DNA of 5,632 nucleotides, from positions 1-5,632 of the forward strand of contig PKDP01000085.1 of the NCBI GenBank assembly GCA_002862585.1. The letters are read 5' to 3'. The translations under genes were made by a program, and so were the position numbers. The DNA is from Flavobacteriales bacterium. Its GTDB lineage: Bacteria > Bacteroidota > Bacteroidia > Flavobacteriales > UBA7312. Position 1 is the first letter of the stretch. Each line of letters opens with the position of its first letter. The notes below the pieces were generated by a model. It was not told the DNA's origin. It was given only the letters and a program-made list of their open reading frames with translations, and searched no databases. Below, in pieces: positions 1 through 4,089 of this stretch.

Positions 1-372
1 ATAACAATATTCTATAATCTGATTAAATCCTGGTACGTACCAGAATTCTGTAGAGATACAAACTTTCAATGTATCTGACATGTTGATTAATGGAAAATAA
101 CCTGTCATTCCTGTACCTGGATAACAGGTTTGATTATCGCAAACTGACCATTGAACTACCACTGAGTCTACTGGAGACATCATCGCATCTGTGGTATCTA
201 ATGTTATTGATAATCCGGTCGCAGGATATTGTGACCATCCTAAAGAATCACACGTTACTAGTTGATTCTGTGCGTTAGCTTTCATTGACCACATTGTCAT
301 TATTGCTAACCAAAAAATAGCTACAATAAAGTAGCCCTTACTTTTACTCATTCTCTTCATCTTCTTCTTCAT
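1..372 (-). CDS. Secreted protein with signal peptide, partial (runs off left edge)
   Basis: An open frame of 124 codons without a stop runs from the ATG at 372 to the window edge, so the C-terminus is missing. The N-terminus is basic (MKKKMKRMSKSKG), followed by a hydrophobic core (FIVAIFWLAIMTMW) and a likely signal peptidase I site KANA|QNQ, the same ANA|QN junction as in the beta-barrel gene at 566-982. The exported part seen so far is Ser/Thr/Asp-rich, has four cysteines (in VTCDS, SVCDNQTCY and KVCIS) plus a late one in EYCY, and few charges, which suits an extracellular beta-rich domain. ATGs at 360 and 351 are alternative starts; any of them leaves a usable signal peptide. The gene begins only 11 bases after tRNA-Glu, so the two are probably one transcript from the TATAAATA box at 476-483. 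I do not recognise the family; the function is unknown. Confidence 0.72.
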   Translation of the reverse strand, partial: MKKKMKRMSKSKGYFIVAIFWLAIMTMWSMKANAQNQLVTCDSLGWSQYPATGLSITLDTTDAMMSPVDSVVVQWSVCDNQTCYPGTGMTGYFPLINMSDTLKVCISTEFWYVPGFNQIIEYCY

Positions 373-383
373 TTTAATATTAG

Positions 384-455
384 TACTCCGTAGGAGAATC
401 GAACTCCTATTTTTAGGATGAAAACCTAATGTCCTAACCGTTAGACGAACGGAGC
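384..455 (-). tRNA. tRNA-Glu (anticodon UUC)
   Basis: A full 72-base cloverleaf can be drawn: acceptor GCTCCGT/ACGGAGT, D-stem GTCT/GGAC, anticodon stem TTAGG/CCTAA with loop TTTTCAT (anticodon UUC at 420-422), 4-base variable region, T-stem AGGAG/CTCCT with loop TTCGATT, discriminator A. No CCA is encoded. The first acceptor pair is G1-U72 instead of the usual G-C. It stands apart from the other three tRNAs, 20 bases downstream of its own TATAAATA box and 11 bases before a protein gene. Confidence 0.95.
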
Positions 456-475
456 AAATCTTGACTGGCAGCCAA

Positions 476-483
476 TATTTATA
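476..483 (-). promoter_or_regulatory. TATAAATA box (T4 late-promoter-like) ahead of tRNA-Glu
   Basis: The minus strand reads GTATAAATAT at 475-484; the eight-base core is identical to the T4 late promoter -10 box. It lies 20 bases before the tRNA-Glu 5' end and after the terminator of the beta-barrel gene, where a promoter is needed. The ten-mer occurs three times in the window, each time just ahead of an RNA or gene start. That a phage late sigma factor uses it is inference. Confidence 0.55.
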
Positions 484-507
484 CAATATACCTATATATT
501 GTTTCAT

Positions 508-541
508 AAAAAAAGCCCAGGATCCTAGAAACCTGGGCTTT
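508..541 (-). terminator. Intrinsic terminator of the beta-barrel gene
   Basis: On the minus strand, AAAGCCCAGG and CCTGGGCTTT form a 10-bp GC-rich stem around a 10-base loop, followed by a run of seven T. It begins 24 bases past the stop codon of the gene at 566-982. Confidence 0.9.
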
Positions 542-565
542 ATAATAACCAAATTGAATTTTAGT

Positions 566-982
566 TTAGAACTTTAAACCAAATCCAATTTGAAGGTTAG
601 TTGTTTCAGCTCCTAAATCGTAAACGATTTTTGGATCTACAAACATTGCTCCTTTGTGAAACTCAAACATTTTACCTACACCTAATTGAGCTTGATCGAA
701 ATCAAAATCGTTTAGTGCAACATAGCCAAAAAATCCTTTGTGGAAATATCTTCCTTCTAGACCTAATACCATGTCTTCTGTTGAGTCTGCCTGTGTTAAG
801 TTCATTCCAACCATATAGTTGTCGGAAAAAGCATAACCAATTGTCGGTTGGATTGATAATTCAGTCCAAGCCGTGTTAGTAATATCACCGGTACCAACAT
901 ACCAGTCTCCTTTTGTGTTCTGTGCATTTGCACCAAACGTTGTAAGCGCCGCAATGGCTAATGTTAAAATATAATTTTTCAT
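566..982 (-). CDS. Small outer-membrane beta-barrel protein
   Basis: The 138-residue product has a clear signal peptide (MKNYILTLAIAALTTFGANA, cut before Q21) and a mature part of about 118 residues made of short alternating polar/hydrophobic stretches with many Gly, Tyr and Phe, for example IQPTIGYAFSDNYMVGMNL and LGLEGRYFHKGFFGYVAL. It ends LQIGFGLKF, with the C-terminal Phe expected of a barrel assembled by the Bam machinery. The size suits an 8-stranded barrel in the broad family annotated as outer membrane beta-barrel or porin-family protein in Bacteroidetes. It sits in the outer membrane; substrate or partner is unknown. It has its own terminator at 508-541 and is probably transcribed from the region 1104-1140. 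In a phage setting it could alter the host surface, for example to block superinfection, but that is speculation. A host chromosomal origin is possible. Confidence 0.82.
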   Translation of the reverse strand: MKNYILTLAIAALTTFGANAQNTKGDWYVGTGDITNTAWTELSIQPTIGYAFSDNYMVGMNLTQADSTEDMVLGLEGRYFHKGFFGYVALNDFDFDQAQLGVGKMFEFHKGAMFVDPKIVYDLGAETTNLQIGFGLKF

Positions 983-1013
983 AATAAATTAATTTGGTTA
1001 ATATAAACTTCTA

Positions 1014-1103
1014 TTAGTCTACGCTCTGTAGGTTTCTAGGATTAATAATAAAAGCTACTGTCGTTTGATTTTTGACAGGTTTGTTAAATGAAGTTGAATT
1101 CAT
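1014..1103 (-). CDS. Possible 29-residue small ORF
   Basis: ATG at 1101-1103, stop TAA at 1014-1016. The peptide begins MNSTSFNKPVKNQTTVAF and ends IINPRNLQSVD; no signal or membrane segment. An A-rich leader (ACAAAAACAAAAAAACA) precedes the ATG, and the minus strand reads GTATAAACCC 20 bases upstream (box 1124-1131), similar to the TATAAATA boxes and at a spacing like that of the H1-like gene. It ends 31 bases before the beta-barrel start, so it may only be part of that gene's leader. No family recognised; coding status uncertain. Confidence 0.3.
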   Translation of the reverse strand: MNSTSFNKPVKNQTTVAFIINPRNLQSVD

Positions 1104-1123
1104 TGTTTTTTTGTTTTTGTAAG

Positions 1124-1131
1124 GGTTTATA
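1124..1131 (-). promoter_or_regulatory. Degenerate TATAAA box ahead of small ORF / beta-barrel gene
   Basis: The minus strand reads TAGTATAAACCC, sharing TAGTATAAA with the tRNA-Ala and H1-like promoters but diverging in the last two bases of the box. It lies directly after the tRNA-array terminator, where transcription of the beta-barrel gene has to restart. No other candidate as good is seen between 983 and 1140. Confidence 0.35.
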
Positions 1132-1140
1132 CTACCTAAC

Positions 1141-1171
1141 AAAAAAAGGTTTCATTTCTGAAACCCTTTTT
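1141..1171 (-). terminator. Intrinsic terminator of the tRNA array
   Basis: On the minus strand the sequence GGTTTCAGAAATGAAACC is a 7-bp hairpin with a GAAA tetraloop, followed by seven T (1147-1141). It begins 19 bases past the 3' end of tRNA-Gln and closes the tRNA-Ala/Gly/Gln transcript. The A-rich 5' side (AAAAAG) can extend the stem past one mismatch. Confidence 0.88.
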
Positions 1172-1189
1172 AATAACAATATGATTGTG

Positions 1190-1262
1190 TTGTGCCGCAG
1201 GGGCTCGAACCCCGACTCTTCTGGACCAAAACCAGACGTGTTGCCAGTTACACCACAGCACA
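1190..1262 (-). tRNA. tRNA-Gln (anticodon UUG)
   Basis: A 73-base cloverleaf: acceptor TGTGCTG/CGGCACA with the U1-A72 pair typical of tRNA-Gln, D-stem GTGT/ACAC, anticodon stem TCTGG/CCAGA with loop TTTTGGT (UUG at 1227-1229), T-stem CGGGG/CCCTG with loop TTCGAGC, discriminator A. No CCA is encoded. Last tRNA of a three-gene array and followed by a strong terminator. Confidence 0.95.
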
Positions 1263-1269
1263 TTTTAAA

Positions 1270-1346
1270 ATGGAGATTAATCAATTATTGGACGGGGGCC
1301 CAGACTTAGATAGCAGTCTGCTTGCAATAATTTTCTTAATCTCCAT
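1270..1346 (-). ncRNA. 77-base long hairpin filling the tRNA-Gly/tRNA-Gln spacer
   Basis: Three nested inverted repeats fill the spacer between two tRNAs: an 11-bp outer stem (ATGGAGATTAA at 1270-1280 with TTAATCTCCAT at 1336-1346), an 8-bp middle stem (AATTATTG at 1283-1290 with CAATAATT at 1325-1332) and a 6-bp inner stem (CAGACT at 1301-1306 with AGTCTG at 1315-1320), plus a GGGGGCCC tract at 1294-1301. It has no tRNA arms and no U-tract, so it is neither a tRNA nor a plain terminator. It must be transcribed with the array; it could direct processing or be a small stable RNA. Function unknown. Confidence 0.6.
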
Positions 1347-1348
1347 AG

Positions 1349-1420
1349 AGCGAGATAAGAGATTCGAACTCTCGACCCTCTACTTGGTAAACAGATGCTC
1401 TACCGCTGAGCTAATCTCGC
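1349..1420 (-). tRNA. tRNA-Gly (anticodon ACC)
   Basis: A 72-base cloverleaf with a perfect 7-bp acceptor GCGAGAT/ATCTCGC, D-stem GCTC/GAGC, anticodon stem TCTGT/GTAGA (with two adjacent G-U pairs next to the loop), loop TTACCAA, variable GGGTC, T-stem GAGAG/CTCTT with loop TTCGAAT. The anticodon at 1386-1388 is ACC, for Gly codon GGU. Identity as Gly is supported by C35-C36 and the discriminator U73, normal for bacterial tRNA-Gly. An A at position 34 in a Gly tRNA is unusual, since bacteria normally use GCC, UCC or CCC. No CCA is encoded. Confidence 0.88.
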
Positions 1421-1424
1421 TTTT

Positions 1425-1453
1425 AAAAGGATCAGGGTGATCTGATCCTTTTT
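1425..1453 (-). terminator. Hairpin between tRNA-Ala and tRNA-Gly (weak terminator or processing site)
   Basis: AAAAGGATCAG (1425-1435) and CTGATCCTTTT (1442-1452) form a perfect 11-bp stem around a 6-base loop. On the minus strand it ends in only four T followed by AAAA and then tRNA-Gly five bases away, so full termination is doubtful; a partial terminator or processing hairpin in the array is as likely. On the plus strand it ends in five T. Confidence 0.55.
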
Positions 1454-1495
1454 GGCTTCCATACCTTTCAATTAAGCAGGTTAGGAATTCCATTG

Positions 1496-1569
1496 TGGAG
1501 AATATCGGAGTCGAACCGATGACCTCCTGCGTGCAAGGCAGGCGCTCTAGCCAGCTGAGCTAATTCCCC
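1496..1569 (-). tRNA. tRNA-Ala (anticodon UGC)
   Basis: A 74-base cloverleaf: acceptor GGGGAAT/ATTCTCC with the G3-U70 pair that specifies alanine, D-stem GCTC/GAGC, anticodon stem CCTGC/GCAGG with loop CTTGCAC (UGC at 1533-1535), variable AGGTC, T-stem ATCGG/CCGAT with loop TTCGACT, discriminator A. No CCA is encoded. First tRNA of the Ala/Gly/Gln array, 36 bases downstream of a TATAAATA box. Confidence 0.96.
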
Positions 1570-1605
1570 ATTAAAATTATTTCAATAAGTTTAAGAACGT
1601 TACTA

Positions 1606-1613
1606 TATTTATA
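1606..1613 (-). promoter_or_regulatory. TATAAATA box (T4 late-promoter-like) ahead of the tRNA array
   Basis: The minus strand reads TAGTATAAATATAGTAAC across 1602-1615 and a little beyond, holding the same ten-mer GTATAAATAT as the boxes at 476-483 and 5573-5580. It lies in the gap between the glycosyltransferase stop (1643) and tRNA-Ala (1569). No terminator hairpin was seen after the glycosyltransferase, so some read-through from upstream is also possible. Confidence 0.58.
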
Positions 1614-1642
1614 CTAATTCGAATGATATAGTTTATAAAAAA

Positions 1643-2461
1643 TTAATCACTGACCTTTATCTCATAAAGCCTTTTAATTAAATTAAACCTTTGCTTAGGT
1701 TTATACATTGAAGTGATATGATAGATATAAGCACCATTCAATTTACCTACCTTAGTATTAACTTTATTTAAGAAGTTAAAGTTTTCAAGTAATTCAGCTA
1801 ATCTAGTTTGCATAGGTGTAAATGTTTCGTAATTTACTCTTTCTCCTTCAAATTCTTCAAGGTTCACGGCCATTCTATTAAATATAGAAGGTAGTGCAAA
1901 GAAACCTACTCTATATTTAGAAATCATATAATTTAAATAAGTTTGTTCAGGATATGCATTCTTAAAATGACCAGCTTCTCCTAAATCAATTATAGTTTCA
2001 CTATTAAAAATAGGCTTATGAGCTTTAGAAATTACCATAACCCCTGAATTAAAATAATTTTGACTGGTTATAATGTTCTGAATATTATTTTTTTCGTAAA
2101 GATCTTTAGTTTGTTTGTCTGCCATAACCCATTCTAAAATACCTTCATTATGGGCTGCAAATAATTCAGAAGGAACTATATCTAATAAATTGGGGGTATT
2201 TGAACTGACAATACACGTATCATCTAACCAAATTACTCTATCGTATTTTTCTAAAGCTTCTTGGATTACCAGTAACTTAATTAGATAAGAAGTATTTCCA
2301 CCCCTACCTAATTGAATATTATTGTATTTTGGATCTACTTTGAAATCTTCTATACATTTAAAATCAGCACCAATTCGTTTGGCATATTTTTGCTGAGAAT
2401 CTATAGTAAATTTCTTAAACGGCCTATCGCCTAAAGATACTGTCAATACTATATTACTCAT
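1643..2461 (-). CDS. GT8-like glycosyltransferase (GT-A fold)
   Basis: The 272-residue protein resembles nucleotide-sugar glycosyltransferases of the GT-A fold, nearest in layout to family 8. Seen in order: an N-terminal strand NIVLTVSLGDRPF (3-15), a metal-site-like motif RVIWLDDTCIV (75-85) with acidic pair D80-D81 in place of a strict DxD, the GT8-type motif YFNSGVMVI (136-144), PEQTYLNYMI (171-180) resembling the usual D/E-Q-x-x-LN segment, and a late YHITSMYKP recalling the C-terminal His/Lys-Pro motif of GT8. Donor sugar and acceptor are unknown. I chose the ATG at 2459-2461 rather than the ATG at 2513-2515, which would add 18 residues without homology character and overlap a small upstream gene. 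With this start the two genes overlap by 8 bases (ATGAGTAA), suggesting translational coupling. Phages use such enzymes to modify DNA, capsid or host surface glycans; which applies here cannot be told. Confidence 0.78.
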   Translation of the reverse strand: MSNIVLTVSLGDRPFKKFTIDSQQKYAKRIGADFKCIEDFKVDPKYNNIQLGRGGNTSYLIKLLVIQEALEKYDRVIWLDDTCIVSSNTPNLLDIVPSELFAAHNEGILEWVMADKQTKDLYEKNNIQNIITSQNYFNSGVMVISKAHKPIFNSETIIDLGEAGHFKNAYPEQTYLNYMISKYRVGFFALPSIFNRMAVNLEEFEGERVNYETFTPMQTRLAELLENFNFLNKVNTKVGKLNGAYIYHITSMYKPKQRFNLIKRLYEIKVSD

Positions 2462-2627
2462 TTCTTTTTCTAACCTTTTCTTTAAGGCTTTTACACAATT
2501 CTTTGTATTTATCAACTGCCTCGGCTGGTTTAAATGTTTCAGCCTTTATCAATTCACCTGATAAATTCTTAATCATTATAGTATCTGCTTCTAATATTAC
2601 GTTAAAATCTCCAATTTTTTCTGTCAT
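2454..2627 (-). CDS. Hypothetical 57-residue protein overlapping the glycosyltransferase
   Basis: ATG at 2625-2627 and TAA at 2454-2456 give 57 residues: MTEKIGDFNVILEADTIM at the start, then IKNLSGELIKAETFKPAEA and a basic C-terminal helix with KELCKSLKEKVRKR. No signal peptide or membrane segment. The N-terminal half looks like beta-strands and the C-terminal third like a charged amphipathic helix. It lies in the only gap of this size between the zinc-finger gene and the glycosyltransferase, its stop overlaps the next start by 8 bases, and a TATAACCA box lies 16 bases upstream. I do not recognise the family. Confidence 0.68.
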   Translation of the reverse strand: MTEKIGDFNVILEADTIMIKNLSGELIKAETFKPAEAVDKYKELCKSLKEKVRKRNE

Positions 2628-2643
2628 TCGTTAGGTTTGTTTA

Positions 2644-2651
2644 TGGTTATA
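2644..2651 (-). promoter_or_regulatory. Degenerate TATAA box ahead of the 57-residue gene
   Basis: The minus strand reads AAGTATAACCATAA, sharing GTATAA with the three exact late-like boxes. It sits 16 bases before the ATG at 2627. Weak evidence: AT-rich spacers hold such matches by chance. Confidence 0.28.
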
Positions 2652-2670
2652 CTTAAATTAGTTAGTTAGT

Positions 2671-3219
2671 TTATTTAAATGATCTACTATTCTTCCAATT
2701 TTTAAATGCCCATTCTGTTTCCTCGTCTATCTTTACTTCTTCCTTCTCTTCGATTGGTTTCTTTTCTTCTGGTATAAACTGATTTAAGATGTCATTGAGT
2801 TGTCTAAATTGAGAACTATTAATGGACCTTTGATTCAGTTTTGTATTTAAGTATTGAATGATTTCTTCTCGATCTTTCCATTCCATCATTTCCATCATCT
2901 TCTTTCCTGTAATTTCAAAATCTTCTCGAGTAGGTTGCCTTGGAATAATTGAAGTAGTTCCAAGTGTAACTTTCATATCTCCTCCTCCACTTCCACCTTT
3001 CATCGCTCTTAAAGAACCGAATCCAGATCTACGTGCAGACTTATTAATGGCATCTGCTTGAGCTTTATCCATTATCTGTATTGTATTACCCGTTTTATGA
3101 TAGACTATGTCGACTGCTCCCTTGGCTTCTTCGCTTGAGCATTCAACACATTCCTTTGTATGAGGAAGCATTTTAAGTCTTTGTTCAGGTATTATTGCCT
3201 TGCAACTAATGCACTTCAT
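2671..3219 (-). CDS. Protein with N-terminal DksA/TraR-type zinc finger
   Basis: The 182-residue product starts with CISC (C3, C6) and has CVEC (C24, C27): CxxC-x17-CxxC, the same spacing as the DksA/TraR zinc finger, with the intervening PEQRLKMLPHTKEC matching the family pattern RL-x-x-x-P-x-x-x-x-C. The DksA coiled coil is absent. After the finger come a short segment VYHKTGNTIQIM (39-50), a basic helix, a Gly-rich linker GGSGGGD (75-81), a helical region and a Lys/Glu-rich tail ending ETEWAFKNWKNSRSFK. I chose the ATG at 3217-3219; an ATG at 3292-3294 would add 25 hydrophobic residues, but they would be read through the terminator at 3253-3282. The role is unknown; binding RNA polymerase is possible by analogy with DksA/TraR, but the short finger alone does not establish this. 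Confidence 0.7.
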   Translation of the reverse strand: MKCISCKAIIPEQRLKMLPHTKECVECSSEEAKGAVDIVYHKTGNTIQIMDKAQADAINKSARRSGFGSLRAMKGGSGGGDMKVTLGTTSIIPRQPTREDFEITGKKMMEMMEWKDREEIIQYLNTKLNQRSINSSQFRQLNDILNQFIPEEKKPIEEKEEVKIDEETEWAFKNWKNSRSFK

Positions 3220-3233
3220 TTGCTTATTTTTAA

Positions 3234-3241
3234 TTACTATA
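3234..3241 (-). promoter_or_regulatory. Possible TATAGTAA promoter box of the zinc-finger gene
   Basis: The minus strand reads TAGTATAGTAATTAAAAA, placed between the lipoprotein terminator (3253-3282) and the ATG at 3219, 14 bases before it. The same TATAGTAA occurs ahead of the 151-residue gene (4076-4083). Weak motif, but a promoter is required here because a terminator lies just upstream. Confidence 0.35.
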
Positions 3242-3252
3242 CTAATATAACT

Positions 3253-3282
3253 AAAAAACCCGAAATAAAAAAATTTCGGGCA
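3253..3282 (-). terminator. Intrinsic terminator of the lipoprotein gene
   Basis: On the minus strand, CCCGAAAT and ATTTCGGG pair in an 8-bp stem around an A/T loop and are followed by six T. It lies 24 bases past the stop codon of the lipoprotein gene and before the start of the zinc-finger gene. Confidence 0.9.
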
Positions 3283-3305
3283 GTTTATTTTCAAATAAAT
3301 TGTAG

Positions 3306-3494
3306 TTAAGGTTTATTTCCTATTGCGCTGAATATAGCAAAAACTATAATTGTAAATAAGAGTCCATTTAGAACCTTCTCATGATGTTCCTGTTCCGTAA
3401 TGGGTTCAGGTTGAGAATTAGAAATGGATTTACTTGATCCACAGCTAGATAATAAAATTAAACTTAACGACAATGCAATCATTTTCTTCTTCAT
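3306..3494 (-). CDS. Small lipoprotein with a C-terminal membrane segment
   Basis: The 62-residue precursor has a classic lipoprotein signal peptide: MKKKMIALSLSLILL then lipobox L15-S16-S17-C18, with Cys18 to be lipidated, leaving a 45-residue mature protein. The mature part has a Ser/Asn-rich linker, an acidic patch (EQEHHEK) and a hydrophobic stretch NGLLFTIIVFAIFSAIG (about 43-59) that could span or lie in a membrane. It has its own terminator downstream and another just upstream, so it is a single-gene unit. Small lipoproteins of this type are frequent in Bacteroidetes and their phages; an outer-spanin role in lysis is conceivable, but no partner inner spanin is visible and the extra membrane segment argues against it. 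Function unknown. Confidence 0.72.
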   Translation of the reverse strand: MKKKMIALSLSLILLSSCGSSKSISNSQPEPITEQEHHEKVLNGLLFTIIVFAIFSAIGNKP

Positions 3495-3541
3495 TGTTAA
3501 GTCGTTTATTTTATTTAATTATATATCTGAAATGTGATCAT

Positions 3542-3568
3542 AAAAAAACCCGAGAAAAATCTCGGGTT
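3542..3568 (-). terminator. Intrinsic terminator of the LFEEF coiled-coil gene
   Basis: On the minus strand, AACCCGAGA and TCTCGGGTT form a 9-bp stem with a TTTT loop and run into seven T. It begins 25 bases past the stop of the gene at 3593-4048 and ahead of the lipoprotein gene. Confidence 0.92.
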
Positions 3569-3592
3569 ATTTATTTTTAAAAAAGTTAACGA

Positions 3593-4048
3593 TTATACAA
3601 ATCCTTTCGAAAGATCACTGCTATCTCTTAACTTCTTAATTTTATCTTGTGTTTTCTGTAATTTCTTCTGCATCTTTTCAGTTTCTTTAGCTAATTGCTT
3701 TTTCTCCTCTGGAGTCATCGTTTTTTTAGCCGCTGCTGCTTTATCTTTTAAATCAGCTTTCTGATCTTCAGCTTTCTTTTTAGCTTTTACCTCTTCGTAT
3801 GAAAGTGCTTCTAATTGATCCTTAAGAACTTGCTTTTTCTTAGGATTTGTTTCAGTAGCTAGCATTCCCTTAATTTTCTTTTTCTTTTGAGTTATTTGGA
3901 AAATAACATTTGCTAAAGAGAAAACTGGAAAGAAAGTCCATCCTAAAACTTGTCTAACAGAACCTTCTTCTAAGGCTTCTATAGATTCTACTAAATCTAA
4001 ATCTCTGTTTGATCTGTTAAACTCTTCAAATAATTTTACATGTTTCAT
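3593..4048 (-). CDS. LFEEF-tagged coiled-coil protein with one membrane segment
   Basis: The 151-residue product begins MKHVKLFEEFNRS. Short N-termini of this kind (MK-x-(5)-F-E-x-F) recur on several otherwise unrelated proteins in large T4-like phages, and resemble the capsid-targeting N-terminus of T4 internal proteins (MKTYQEFIAEA); calling it a targeting tag is inference. An acidic stretch follows (EALEEGS), then a hydrophobic segment VLGWTFFPVFSLANVIFQI (34-52) that may be a membrane helix. Residues 54-141 are very rich in Lys, Glu, Gln and Ala and should form a long coiled coil; the tail is DSSDLSKGFV. It lies 41 bases after marC and is followed by a strong terminator. Candidate roles are an internal head protein or a membrane-anchored structural protein; I do not recognise the family. 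Confidence 0.72.
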   Translation of the reverse strand: MKHVKLFEEFNRSNRDLDLVESIEALEEGSVRQVLGWTFFPVFSLANVIFQITQKKKKIKGMLATETNPKKKQVLKDQLEALSYEEVKAKKKAEDQKADLKDKAAAAKKTMTPEEKKQLAKETEKMQKKLQKTQDKIKKLRDSSDLSKGFV

Positions 4049-4075
4049 ATTATTGATGTGTTTTTATCAATTCTT

Positions 4076-4083
4076 TTACTATA
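4076..4083 (-). promoter_or_regulatory. Possible TATAGTAA promoter box of the LFEEF gene
   Basis: The minus strand reads GATATATAGTAAAAG, 27 bases before the ATG at 4048 and just past the marC stop. It matches the TATAGTAA at 3234-3241 exactly. There is no terminator between marC and this gene, so co-transcription is also possible. Confidence 0.3.
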
Positions 4084-4089
4084 TATCTA

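Noticed and set aside
31..42. Perfect 12-base palindrome TGGTACGTACCA
   Set aside because: Lies inside the secreted-protein coding frame, is single and has no partner site; most likely chance.
90..278. Plus-strand frame of 62 codons
   Set aside because: Antisense to the secreted protein, which has a clear signal peptide and an open frame to the edge.
1088..1440. Two plus-strand frames of 73 and 82 codons
   Set aside because: They run through tRNA-Gln, the spacer hairpin and tRNA-Gly on the opposite strand.
2461..2515. Upstream ATG at 2515 giving an 18-residue longer glycosyltransferase
   Set aside because: The extra residues lie wholly over the 57-residue gene in another frame, and the GT strand motif begins right after the ATG at 2461.
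2656..2672. TTAG/GTTA short tandem repeat
   Set aside because: Only about three units in an AT-rich spacer; too short to mean anything.
3220..3294. Upstream ATG at 3294 for the zinc-finger gene, adding a hydrophobic N-terminus
   Set aside because: The extension is translated through the strong terminator of the lipoprotein gene and puts a fake signal before a cytoplasmic-type finger.
2858..3764. Plus-strand frames at 2858-3061 and 3534-3764
   Set aside because: Antisense shadows of the zinc-finger and LFEEF genes; the second also starts in a terminator hairpin.
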